Shown: positions 22,901 to 33,480 of the stretch, in pieces
Layout of the letters: every line of letters begins with the position of its first letter
Numbering within the stretch: the first letter of the stretch is position 1
Assembly (NCBI RefSeq): GCF_047663525.1
Contig: NC_092617.1
Location: 2,112,501-2,176,500, forward strand
Source: Anas platyrhynchos
Lineage: Eukaryota; Chordata; Aves; Anseriformes; Anatidae
DNA: 64,000 bases
Direction of reading: 5' to 3'
Translations under genes and position numbers: made by a program
The notes under the pieces: generated by a model
The model's input: only the letters and a program-made list of their open reading frames with translations
Told to the model about the DNA's origin: nothing
Databases searched by the model: none

Positions 22901-23735
22901 TACTCTAATGACTGACCTCAACGTATCCCTAGAAGACAAAACTCAGCCCATAGCTGATTCCCCTAGCTCTTACTCTCTTAATCAATCTGATTTCTGGTCT
23001 TAATACTAGAACTAAAAAGGTCTATTTAGCACTAGAAAACTGCTTAAGAGAACTAAAAAAAAAAATAACCTCAAATGAATTTGAGGGGCCATGGATTTGA
23101 TCAGCTTGTGGGCCACAAGGAGGAGATGGGTGGGAATGCTCTGAGGAGCTCAGCTCTGCCTTATCATCTCCTGCCCCAGCAGCAGGAATGTGACTGTGGA
23201 AGGGACTGTGAGGTCACTTCTGTCTGTAGCTTACAGGTCACCCTTGGCTTCTCCCTGGGAGCTGCACTTTTGGGCTGACATCTGGCAGTGGCCCTGCTAG
23301 GCTAGCAGAAGGCACCTGCTTGGCATGCTGACTGGGGGATCCCCTCTGCCTCCAGAGCCAGGAGGACCCAGGCAGAAAGAAGGCCCCAACATGGGTTGTC
23401 CTGTCCCTTCTGCTTCAGTCCATGACTGCACAGCAGCAGGAGGCACAGGGCTTGGCTGTGTCTAGCCAAGAAGCTGCAAGGCCAGCAGCAGGCCCCTGGC
23501 TTGGAAGGTTCTGCTGAGGTGACTTGTGTGTGGTTGGCTGAGAGGCCGCAAGGAGCCTGCTGGGTTGGGATGCCTACTTCAGGAGTGGTTTCTACCCTGA
23601 TGGAGCTTCCTTTGGCAGTAGAAAAGAGCAGGAAAGAAAAAACTGCGACATAGTGTTCCATGGAAGGCTAGCACTGGTTACAAGAAGGGAGAAATGTCCC
23701 TCAGAGGGTCATGCTGTGGTGCAAAAGGTCACCCT
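19959..23735. repeat. 3' flank of OR: blocks D, E, C, B and A
   Basis: After an AT-rich stretch (including a TTAA run near 20110-20131) come D (20190-20860), E (20990-21720, GC-rich), C inverted (21785-22560), B inverted (22560-23070) and A inverted (23125-23600). The same order and orientation follow the OR at 47829 (48960-52900), so this is a direct duplicate. E has long frames on both strands in both copies, but its composition explains them. No gene seen. Confidence 0.65.
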
Positions 23736-25143
23736 CTGATCAGACCCTTGCTTTGTGTTTCAATAAATAGCTGGTGAGGGTTGACAAGAGGTCAGTGAAA
23801 GCTAGGGATGAGAACCCTATGTCTGCAGACTTCAAGAAAATAGGGCAATGTGTGGGACAGCATAGGAAAGCCTGTGGAGGAGAAGGCAGAGGGTGCTGAT
23901 AAAAAGGGAATGCCCCAACTGCCGTGAAGGTTTTGTCCCCTTGGTTAGAGCTTATGAGGAGATATGTTATATTCATTGTGATGGGGCCTCATAGATTCCT
24001 TTCAACACATGCAACAGCTCAGAGGTTTCATACCACTGTTCTTCTCACGGCATCACACTGCCCACCCCATCCCACAGATCCCCAGGAAAAGCCTTGAGGC
24101 AGACATGGGGGTGCAGGATCTCCCCTCCCGGTTCCAGGGGTCAGGCCTTGCCAATTCTGCTTCACTAAAACTAACCAAGACTTTTCTCAGCACAGTGCTT
24201 TGCCTGTCTGTAACCATGGCCTCCAATTATCTGCCCTAACAAGGCCCTGGGGAGCCTTTGTTAGTAACAGCCCTCAGTGGGGCCCATTAATACTCCAAGT
24301 CACTTCAACTTTTCCTCCTGACTTTACTTGCTCAAGCGGTTGCATCACTCTCTTCTCAGTACCTGAACTTCATAGACTGAGCATCAAAATACACCATGGA
24401 ACTCATTAAAATGAAGAAAATCCTAACATCTCTTCCATTTTAATCTTCAAGCCCTGTGCAGCTACTTGCAGAGCTTGTAAGATGTAATTAAGGAAGAAGA
24501 TTTCACAAAGCACATAATAAAAATATTTTATTGTTTCAAAGGCTGAATTTTGTTTTATTTCAGTTTTGAACATCATTCTCCTATTGCTATTCATCCAGGG
24601 TTATTTCTTTGGAGAACTCCATCGGGAGGAAAATCAGAGTCTGGAGGTGTGACACCTCCACTGCCAGCAGTGGTCTTTGTCCCTGTAACTGTTGCCCAGC
24701 CCAGCACTTGAAACCCTTTCTAAGAGAAGTCAGGGGTTCCTTGGGAAAGAAATAAAGTATAAATAAAATGAAATAAAATGAAATAAAATAAAATAAAATA
24801 AAATAAAATAAAATAAAATAAAATAAATAATAAAATACATTTGAAATGACCATTGGATCCTGAGAAATTTAGCTTGAATCTCAGTAGACACCTGGACATG
24901 CATGGTCTCTCTTGGGTCTTCTGTGGAAAACTCAGGGTGAAAAATAAAGAAAATATATCTTTATTGGCTGTGTCCAGTAGAGCCTGATACATTTGTGGGT
25001 CTGATATGCTAGGACATTAAATATACCCGGTCCAGTAAACTCGATTGTCCCTTTCCTCCCTGCCTCCCCCTGGCTGGAAACAAGACCCCTCTAGTCCTGC
25101 TCATAGTATTCATTACAATGTCTGGTAGACGGCCCAATGGAAA
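23736..25143 (-). repeat. Duplicated flank block F (minus copy)
   Basis: Inverted relative to 2086-3535 and to 31860-33480, and parallel to 53036-54500. Ends at the CR1 fragment at 25144. Part of the block is lost here: the region that holds ERVL-like pol elsewhere is reduced to a stub near 25000-25140. Confidence 0.65.
24761..24837 (+). repeat. (AAATA)n microsatellite
   Basis: Pentanucleotide run of about 15 units, the minus-strand equivalent of 2460-2498. The same locus is expanded further at 54075-54184. Confidence 0.9.
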
Positions 25144-25768
25144 CATAGAATCATAGAATCATAGAATATCCTGAGTTGGAAGGGACCCTTAAGGATCATC
25201 AAGTCCAACTCTTGACACCGCACAGGTCTACCCAAAAGTTCAGATCATGTGACTAAGTGCACAGTCCAATCTCTTCTTAAATTCAGACAGGCTCGGTGCA
25301 GTGACCACTTCCCTGGGGAGCCTGTTCCAGTGTGCAACCACCCTCTCTGTGAAGAACCCCCTCCTGATGTCAAGCCTAAATTTCCCCTGCCTCAGCTTAA
25401 CCCCATTCCCGCGGGTCCTGTCACTGGTGTTAATGGAGAAAAGGTCTCCTGCCTCTCGACACCCCCTTACGAGGAAGTTGTAGACTGTGATGAGGTCTCC
25501 CCTCAGCCTCCTCTTCTCCAGGCTGAACAGGCCCAGTGCCCTCAGCCGTTCCTCGTACGTCTTCCCCTCCAGGCCTTTCACCATCTTCGTAGCCCTCCTC
25601 TGGACACTCTCCAACAGTTTCATGTCCTTTTTATACTGTGCTGCCCAGAACTGCACACAGTACTCGAGGTGAGGCCGCACAGCGCAGAGTAGAGCGGGAC
25701 AATCACCTCCCTTGACCTACTAGCGATGCCGTGCTTGATGCACCCCAGGACACGGTTGGCCCTCCTGG
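25144..25768 (-). mobile_element. CR1 LINE 3' fragment, cut at the minisatellite
   Basis: Minus-strand CR1 whose 3' repeats (ATAGAATC-type) begin at 25144. It encodes a 146-codon ORF2 C-terminal frame starting [20 protein letters not shown] one-base deletion just upstream (near 25680) breaks the RT frame. The element ends abruptly at GCCCTCCTGG, where the 11-bp array starts. It is nearly identical to 29031-29648, including the one-base deletion. Confidence 0.92.
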
Positions 25769-28700
25769 TATCATCACAGTGTAGTCGCAGCATCATCACA
25801 GCTTCATCACAGCGTCATCACAGTGTAATCAGTGTCATCACAGCGTCATCACAGCGTCACAAGAGCATCATCACAGCATCATCACAGCGTCATCACGGCA
25901 TCATCATAGCATCATCACAGCGTCATCACAGCATCAAAACAGCGTCATCACAGCATCAAAACAGCATCATTATAGCATCATCACAGTGTCATAACAGCAT
26001 CATCACAGCATTATCATAGCGTCATCATAGCAAAATTACAGCGTCATAACAGCACCATCTCAGCATAATCACAGCATCATCACAGCGTCATTACAGCTTG
26101 ATCGCAGCATCATCACAGTGTCATCACAGCGTCATTGCAACGTCATTACAGGATCATCACAGAATCATCACAGCATCAGAACAGCATCATCACAGCGTCA
26201 TCAGAACATCAGCATAGTGTCATCACAGCATCATCATAGCGTCATAGCAGCATCATCACATCATCATAACAGCATCATCACAGGGTCATCACACGGTCAT
26301 TACAGCATCATCACAGCGTCATAACTGCATCATAACAGCGTCATCACAGCGTCATCACAGCGTCATCACAGCATCATCACAGCGTCATAACAGCATAACC
26401 ACATCATCACAAGAGCATCATCACAGTATCATCAGAGCGTCATCGCAGCATCACGACAGTATAATCAGTGTCATCACAGCATCATCACAGCGTCATCACG
26501 GCATCATCACGGCATCATCACAGCGTCTTTGCAGTGTCATCGCAGCGTCATAACAGCATCATCATATCGTCATTACAGCATCATTACAGCATCCTAACAG
26601 CACAATCATTGCGCCATCACAGCATTATCAAAGCATCATAACAGCGTCATCTCAGTGTCATCACAGCATCATTATAGCATCAACACAGCATCATAACAGC
26701 ATCATCACAGCATCATCATGGCTTCATCATAGCGTCATCACAGGGTCATCACAGCATCATCGCAGCGTCATAACAGCATCATCACAGCATCATCATAGCA
26801 TCATCATAGCATCATTACAGCATCATAACAGCACCATCTCAGCATCATATCTGCATTATCACAGCGTCATCACAGTGCCATTACAGAGTCATCACAGCGT
26901 CATCACAGCGTCACAAGAGCATCATCACAGCATCATCACAGCATCATCATAGCGTCATCACAGCATCATCACAGCATCATCACAATGTAATCACAGCATC
27001 ATTATAGCATCATCACAGTGTCATAACAGCATCATCACAGCATTATCATAGCGTCATCATAGCAAAATTACAGCGTCATAACAGCACCATCTCAGCGTAA
27101 TCACAGCATCATCACAGCGTCATTACAGCTTGATCGCAGCATCATCACAGCGTCATTGAAACGTCATTACAGGATCAACACAGCGTCAGAACAGCATCAT
27201 CACAGCATCATCACAGCGTAATCACAGAATCATAACAGCATAATCATAGCGTCATCACAGCATCATCAGAGCGTCATAAGAGCATCATAACAGCGTCATC
27301 ACAGCGGAAGCACAGCATCATCACAGTGTCAGCACAGCATCGTCATAGCGTCATCACAGCATCATCACAGCGTCATAACAGCATAACCACAGCGCCATAA
27401 GAGCATCATCACAGTATCATCAGAGCGTCATCACAGTGTCATCACAGCATCATCACAGAATCATCACAGAGTCATCACAGCATCACCACAGTGTCATCAC
27501 AGCGTCATCGCAGTAATTGCAGCATTATTGCAGCGTAGTACCAGCATCATCCTAACGTCATCATAGTGTCATCAGAGCGCCATAACAGCATCATCATAGC
27601 ATCATCAGAGCGTCATAACAGCGTAAGCACAGAATCAGCACAGCGTCATCACAGCGTCATCACAGCATCGTTCCAGCGTCATCACAGCATTATCATAGCG
27701 TCACCACAGCATCCTCACAGCGGCATAACATCGTCATCACAGTATAATCACAGAATCATCACAGCGGCATCACAGAACCATAACAGCTTCATGACAGCAT
27801 CATCACAGTGTAATCATAGCATCATAACAGCATCGTCATAGTGTCATCATAGCATCATCATAGCGTCATCAGAGTATCATCACAGCGTCATCACAGTGTC
27901 ATCATTATTTCATTGCGGCTTCCTTGCTGCGTCATCGCAGCATCATAACAGTGTCATCACAGCGTCATCACAGCGTCATCATAGCATCATCAAAGTGTCA
28001 TTACAGCGTCATCACAGCATCATCACAGCGTCACAAGAGCATCATCACATCATCATCACAGCGTCATCACAGCATCATCCCAGCGTCATCACTGCATTAT
28101 CATAGCGTCATCACAGCATCATCACAGCGTCATAAAAGCATCATCACAGCGTCCCAGGAGCATCATCAGACCATCATCACAGCATCATCACAGCATCATA
28201 ATAGTGTCATCACATCATCATCACAGCATCGTCCCAGCGTCATCACAGCATTATCATAGCGTCACCACAGCATCCTCAAAACGTCATAACAGCATCATCA
28301 CAGTATAATCACAGCATCATGACAGCGGCATCGCAGTGTCATCACAGAACCATAACAGCTTCATGACAGCATCATCACAGTGTAATCATAGCATCATAAC
28401 AGCATCGTCATAGAGTCATCACAGCATCATTACAGCGTTATCACAGCATCATCAGAGCGTCATCACAGCGTAATCACAGCATCATCACAGTGTAAAAACA
28501 CCATCATCACAGCGTCATCAGTGTCATCACAGAATCATAACAGAATCATCACAGCGTCATCAGAACATCATCGCAGTGTAATCACAGCATCATGACAGCA
28601 TCATCATAGCATCATTACAGTATAATCAGTGTCATCAGAGCATCATAACACCGTCACAAGAGCATCATTACAGCATCATTGCAGAGTAATCAAAGTATCA

Positions 28701-29030
28701 TAACAGCGTCATCACAGCATCTTCATAGTGTCATCACAGCATCATAACAGCGTCATCACAGCGGCATCACAGTGTCATCAGAGAGTCATCATAGCGTCAT
28801 CACAGCATAATCATAGCGTCCTCAGAGTGTTATCACAGCGTCATCACAGAATCACCACAGCGTCATCACGACATCATCATAGCGTCATGACAGCATCATA
28901 ACAGCATCTTAAAAGCATCATCACAGCGTCATCACAGCGGAATCACAGTGGTGTCACAACGGCATCACAGCATCATCATAGCATCATCACAGCGTCATTA
29001 CAGCGTCATTAGAGCATCTACACAGAGTAA
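25769..29030 (+). repeat. 11-bp minisatellite array, about 3.26 kb
   Basis: About 297 units of an 11-bp repeat, consensus CATCACAGC(A/G)T, with frequent variants (CATAACAGC, CATCATAGC, CATTACAGC, CACAAGAGC). Because 11 is not a multiple of 3, short frames translate into 11-residue peptide repeats; these are not genes. Longer sub-blocks are repeated inside: 25968-26160 recurs at 27000-27180 (offset 1032), and 27666-27840 recurs at 28227-28411 with one extra unit. G-type units contain CGTCA, so the array holds a great many CpGs and CREB/ATF-type half sites. Both ends abut CR1 sequence. Function unknown. Confidence 0.95.
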
Positions 29031-30436
29031 TCATAGAATCATAGAATATCCTGTGTTGGAAGGGACCCTTAAGGATCATCAAGTCCAACTCTTGACACCG
29101 CACAGGTCTACCCAAAAGTTCAGACCATGTGACTAAGTGCACAGTCCAATCTCTTCTGAAATTCAGACAGGCTCAGTGCAGTGACCACTTCCCTGGGGAG
29201 CCTGTTCCAGAGTGCAACCACCCTCTCTGTGAAGAACCCCCTCCTGATGTCAAGCCTAAATTTCCCCTGCCTCAGCTTAACCCCGTTCCCGCGGGTCCTG
29301 TCACTGGTGTTAATGGAGAAAAGGTCTCCTGCCTCTCGACACCCCCTTACGAGGAAGTTGTAGACTGCGATGAGGTCTCCCCTCAGCCTCCTCTTCTCCA
29401 GGCTGAACAGGCCCAGTGCCCTCAGCCGTTCCTCGTACGTCTTCCCCTCCAGGCCTTTCACCATCTTCGTAGCCCTCCTCTGGACACTCTCCAACAGTTT
29501 CATGTCCTTTTTATACTGTGCTGCCCAGAACTGCACACAGTACTCGAGGTGAGGCCGCACAGCGCAGAGTAGAGCGGGACAATCACCTCCCTTGACCTAC
29601 TAGCGATGCCGTGCTTGATGCACCCCAGGACACGGTTGGCCCTCCTGGCTGCCAGGGCACACTGCTGGCTCGTATTCAACTTGCTGTCTACCACGACCCG
29701 CAGATCCCTCTCTTCTAGGCTGCTCTCCAGCGTCTCATTGCCCAGTCTGTACGTGCAGCCAGGGTTTCCCCGTCCCAGGTGCAGGACCCGGCACTTGCTC
29801 TTATTGAACTTCATGCGGTTGGTGATCGCCCAGCTCTCCAACCTATCCAGATCCCTCTGCAAGGCCTTTCCACCCTCAACAGAGTCCACAACTCCTCCAA
29901 GTTTGGTGTCATCAGCAAACTTGCTCAAAATACCTTCTATTCCTACATCCAGATTGTTTATAAAAATATTGAAAAGTACCGGCCCTAAAATGGAGCCTTG
30001 AGGGACCCCACTGGTGACCGCCCGCCAGCCTGACGCAGCCCCATTCACCATAACCCTTTGGGCCCTGCCCGTTAGCCAATTGCTCACCCATCGTATGATG
30101 TTTTTATTTAGCTGTATGCTGGACATTTTGTCCAGTAGGATCCTATGGGAAACCGTGTCAAAAGCCTTGCTGAAGTCCAAAAAGATCACATCAGCTGGTT
30201 TCCCTTGGTCCACCATACGGGTGATCTTATCCTAAAAGGAAATCAGGTTAGTTAGGCAGGACCTACCCTTCACAAACCCATGCTGGCTGGGACCAATGAC
30301 TGCTTTGTCCCCCAGGTGCGCCTCAATAAGTTCGAGAACCATCTTCTCCATGATTTTACCAGGCACTGACGTGAGACTGACAGGCCTGTAATTGCTAGGC
30401 TCTTCTTTCTGACCCTTCTTGTCATCGGACGGCACC
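29031..30436 (-). mobile_element. CR1 LINE with reverse transcriptase, 5'-truncated
   Basis: Minus-strand CR1 of about 1.4 kb. From its 5' side: an RT N-terminal part ([15 protein letters not shown]), a TAG stop at 30232-30234, then the RT core ([24 protein letters not shown], and FADDTKL as the catalytic YADD-type motif), a one-base deletion near 29580 that shifts the frame, and the ORF2 C-terminus, 3' UTR and terminal repeats. It is the longest CR1 here and the youngest-looking, but cannot be active. Its 3' 620 bp are duplicated at 25144-25768. Confidence 0.93.
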
Positions 30437-30845
30437 ACACATGCGACGGAGGATGGAAAAGAAGCTGTTCTGTTGGGGGTGCAATTGTGCTGAAGATAAA
30501 TTTTAACGAAGAGCAGCGTGACGCAGAACAGAATTGGCTGGGGGCAACTCTTGAGGGGCTAGGCCTTCATCTAGAAGGATGGCTTAAATCGCTTTTGCAA
30601 ACAATATTGCTACTAGTAATAGCATTCATTGTGATAGAGCTAGTATATGCATGTATTAAAGCAAAAATAGCTAGAAGCAGTGTAATGAATCGCAGCATGC
30701 TGACCATTCTCACCAAAAATCATTAAGGGTTCCCATTATCACCACCTGTTCCTGGGACGGACACTAGTCCCTTAGTAGTTATGATTAAATCAAGCTTAGC
30801 GTAACGGGTTAAAGGGGGTGCGCTGCTGCATAAAGAGGGGGGAGG
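30437..30845 (+). mobile_element. Retroviral env (TM subunit) C-terminal remnant with polypurine tract
   Basis: A plus-strand frame (30487-30726) has the look of the end of a retroviral transmembrane envelope subunit: an amphipathic stretch, a 20-residue-class hydrophobic anchor rich in Leu, Ile and Val, and a short basic tail. Downstream non-coding sequence leads to a purine-rich tract (AAAGAGGGGGGAGG, 30832-30845) directly before the LTR. The 5' side is cut at the CR1 at 30436, so gag, pol and most of env are absent. The retroviral genus of the env piece is not certain. Confidence 0.7.
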
Positions 30846-31049
30846 TGTGGGATTATTCTGGGTTGTGCCTGTGTGCACGAGGGGAAGGGTCTGGGGTGCC
30901 TGCGAGCACAGTGAGAGGGGTCCTGGGCTCCTGGGTGGGACGCTTTGACACTATATAAGATAATGTCATGCAGCAATAAATTGGGTTATGGCACAGAACG
31001 CTGGTCGTTGTGTCTGTTTGTCCTGGGGTTTTGGTCGGGATATCCGACA
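30846..31049 (+). mobile_element. ERV 3' LTR, compact alpharetrovirus-like layout
   Basis: Begins TGTGGGATTA right after the polypurine tract and ends ATATCCGACA, giving imperfect inverted ends, about 204 bp in all. A TATATAAG box (about 30952) is followed only about 20 bases later by AATAAA (30975-30980), the tight TATA/poly(A) spacing known from avian alpharetroviral LTRs. No 5' LTR is in the window. Confidence 0.7.
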
Positions 31050-31107
31050 GCAGTGTATTTGGGTTAGACCTTGTGGATCCAGGTGACACTCCTGTCGTCT
31101 CTATAGC

Positions 31108-31359
31108 AGGACTGGCACAAAGCCTTTTCCACATGCCTCCCTCACCAGGCCATTGTGTCCGTCTCCCTCAGGCCTGTCATGGATGCCTGCCTGAAGCCCC
31201 TCCATCTCCTACCCATCCCTGGACCTGGTGGAGGCAGTTCTGTACTCAGTGGTGCCTCCAGCAGAGCACGTGCTCATCTGTAGCAGGAGGAGCCAGGAGC
31301 TCAAGCAAGCTTTGTGGAAATTGCTGACTATATGTGTTTTGGATGCAAGAAATTTCTGA
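31108..31359 (+). pseudogene. Olfactory receptor C-terminal remnant, family 14-like
   Basis: Reads HKAFSTCLPH-type sequence at the start of TM6, then TM7 and a C-tail ending with TGA at 31357-31359 (tail reads ELKQALWKLL). The frame shifts within the CLKPPS region, and the usual PLIYSMRN has decayed to LICSRRS. Everything before TM6 is missing; the retroviral LTR lies 60 bp upstream. Confidence 0.85.
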
Positions 31360-31545
31360 TCAGCTTCTGCATATGACTTGTAACGTCAATAATTTAAAGA
31401 ATAGCCAGTATTTTTGTTTTGTTTGTGGCTGTGCATGTATTATTACAGATATTAATTTACATAATATTGGCAATTAAAATGATATTGTTCTTCACCTTTG
31501 CATTCCAGTTTGTACCTTTCAAACATAGCAGGGACATACATACAT
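31360..31545. other. AT-rich DNA, no gene seen
   Basis: Short AT-rich stretch between the OR remnant and an internal CR1 piece, probably old OR 3' flank. Confidence 0.5.
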
Positions 31546-31694
31546 AGAGCGGGACAATCACCTCCCTTGACCTACTAGCGATGCCGTGCTTGATGCACCC
31601 CAGGACACGGTTGGCCCTCCTGGCTGCCAGGGCACACTGCTGGCTCATATTCAACTTGCTGTCTACCACCACCCCCAGATCCCTCTCTTCTAGG
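31546..31694 (-). mobile_element. Internal CR1 piece lacking both ends
   Basis: 149 bp matching the CR1 at 29573-29722 (starting AGAGCGGGACAATC and ending in TCTCTTCTAGG). It lacks the 3' UTR and terminal repeats, so it is not a normal retrotransposed, 5'-truncated copy. It begins inside the CR1 region shared by both array-flanking copies. Confidence 0.88.
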
Positions 31695-33480
31695 ATTTGT
31701 TGCCTTCAAATCCTTAGTTGGACGGGAGCCGTTTGCAAAGTGGGGCACGCTGATGTGTCCTGCCTCAGCCATTTGAAGCATGCTACACTTGAGTTTTTCA
31801 GCCTGAGTTTGCTAAAGATGACCCAGGAAGATTAACGGATGTTCACGTGTCTAGTAGGATTAAGGGAGAGTATCTCAGGTTTCCAATGGCCATTTCAAAT
31901 CTAGGTCAGTACCAGGACCCCACTGAAGAAGAGGTTTGTCTTTGAAGGGGTGTTCCTGTGCTGGACTGGGCTGCAGTTGCAGGGACAAAGACCACTGCTG
32001 GCAGTGGAGGTGCCCTGGGAACTCCACCTGGCTCCACCTGATTTTCCCAAAGGGCTCTGGCATCCTGCAGGTCTTTAATGACATCTGCCAGTGCAGAGAA
32101 GTGCCTGAAACACAACGAGGCCACTGGAGGTTTTCCTTGGTTGCTTATGGTCAGACAGGTGAATGTCCGCTTTCCCAGCTTCCTGTCTGGACCTATGCAT
32201 TTCCCATCATTCTCCTGGTTTGCCCTCCTCTTACCGTTTAATCATTCAGACCACTCTCACCAACCCAGTTGCTACTCTGAGTTTCAGTGAGTTCAAGCTC
32301 ACCCATCTCTCAGCAGTCTGTCTAATGGTGTCCTTAGTAAGACCCTCATCATTTATCATTGAATTAGTATGATGTGGATTAATATTAACACAATTATCTG
32401 AAATTTCCTATTACTGAAAAATAAATCATGTACCGTCATCCTTTTGGGAAGGTAACCATCACTGGAGGCAACAAAATGAGGAATTTGAACTTTTTTTTTT
32501 TTTTTAAACAGCAGCATAGATTCCTGTTGTTTGTTTTGAAATAGGAAAACCCCTGTTCTTTCCATCTAAGCAGGACTTCAAAGGAGAAACCCTAGACCAA
32601 TACCTATAGGAGAATGATGCTCTCAACTGAAACACAACAAAATTCAGCCTTTAAAATGAAGAAAGATTTTTATTAGATGCTCTTTGAAATCTTCCTCCTT
32701 AACTAGAACATGAAAGCGCTCCAATTAACTGAACAAGTCTTGAAGACTTGAAGAAAATGGTGGGTGAGATATGGCTGCTTAGGAGTTTCTGTGTTTTAAT
32801 GAGTTCCATGGAGTATTTTGGTGCTGAGTCAATTAAACTTGGGTACTGAGAAGAGGATGATGCAACTGTGTGAAAAAGCAAACTCAGAAGGAAAAGTTGA
32901 AGTGACTTGGAGTATTAATGGGCCCCAGTGAGGGCTGTTACTAACAAAGCTTCCCCAGGGACATGTTAGGACAGAAAATTGGAGGCCATGGTTACAGACA
33001 GGCAAAGCACTGTGCTGAGAAAAGTCTTGGTTGGTTTAGGTGAAGCAAAAGGGCCAAGGCCTGACCCCAGTCACTGCGAGGAGAGATCCTGCACCCCCCT
33101 GTCTGGCTCAGGACTTTTCTTGGGGATCTGAGGAATGTGGTGGTCAGTGTGATGCCATGAGAAGAACACTGGTATGACACCACCCTGCCTCTGCACAGGG
33201 TTGCAGGGAAGCAAGGAGGCTGCACTGCAATGACTATATGTCATCTTCTCATAAGCTCTAGCCAAAGCGTCAGGACTGTTGGGGCCTACCTTTTTTACCA
33301 GCAACCTCTGTTTTTTCCTCTGCATACTTTCCTATGCTGTCCCACGCTTTTTCCTATTTCCTAGAAGTGTGCAGACACCCATCTCTGTTCACCACCTTGC
33401 TCTCATCCCAGCATTTACATCATTTCACCAGTGTCTCATCAGCCCTCACCAGCTGTTCCTTGAAACACAAAGCTAGGGTC
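31695..33480 (+). repeat. Duplicated flank block F (plus copy)
   Basis: From about 31860 this matches 2420-3530 and is inverted relative to 23736-25143. With the latter it forms the inverted flanks around the array core. No gene seen. Confidence 0.6.

Noticed and set aside
25249-25692. 147-codon plus frame, repeated at 29129-29572.
   Set aside because: Antisense of the CR1 ORF2 C-terminus, conserved only because the CR1 piece is duplicated.
25769-29030. Possible CRISPR array or repeat-protein gene.
   Set aside because: Units are 11 bp with no spacers, in animal DNA. The translated 11-residue repeats arise because 11 is not a multiple of 3, and the frames end in stops at random.
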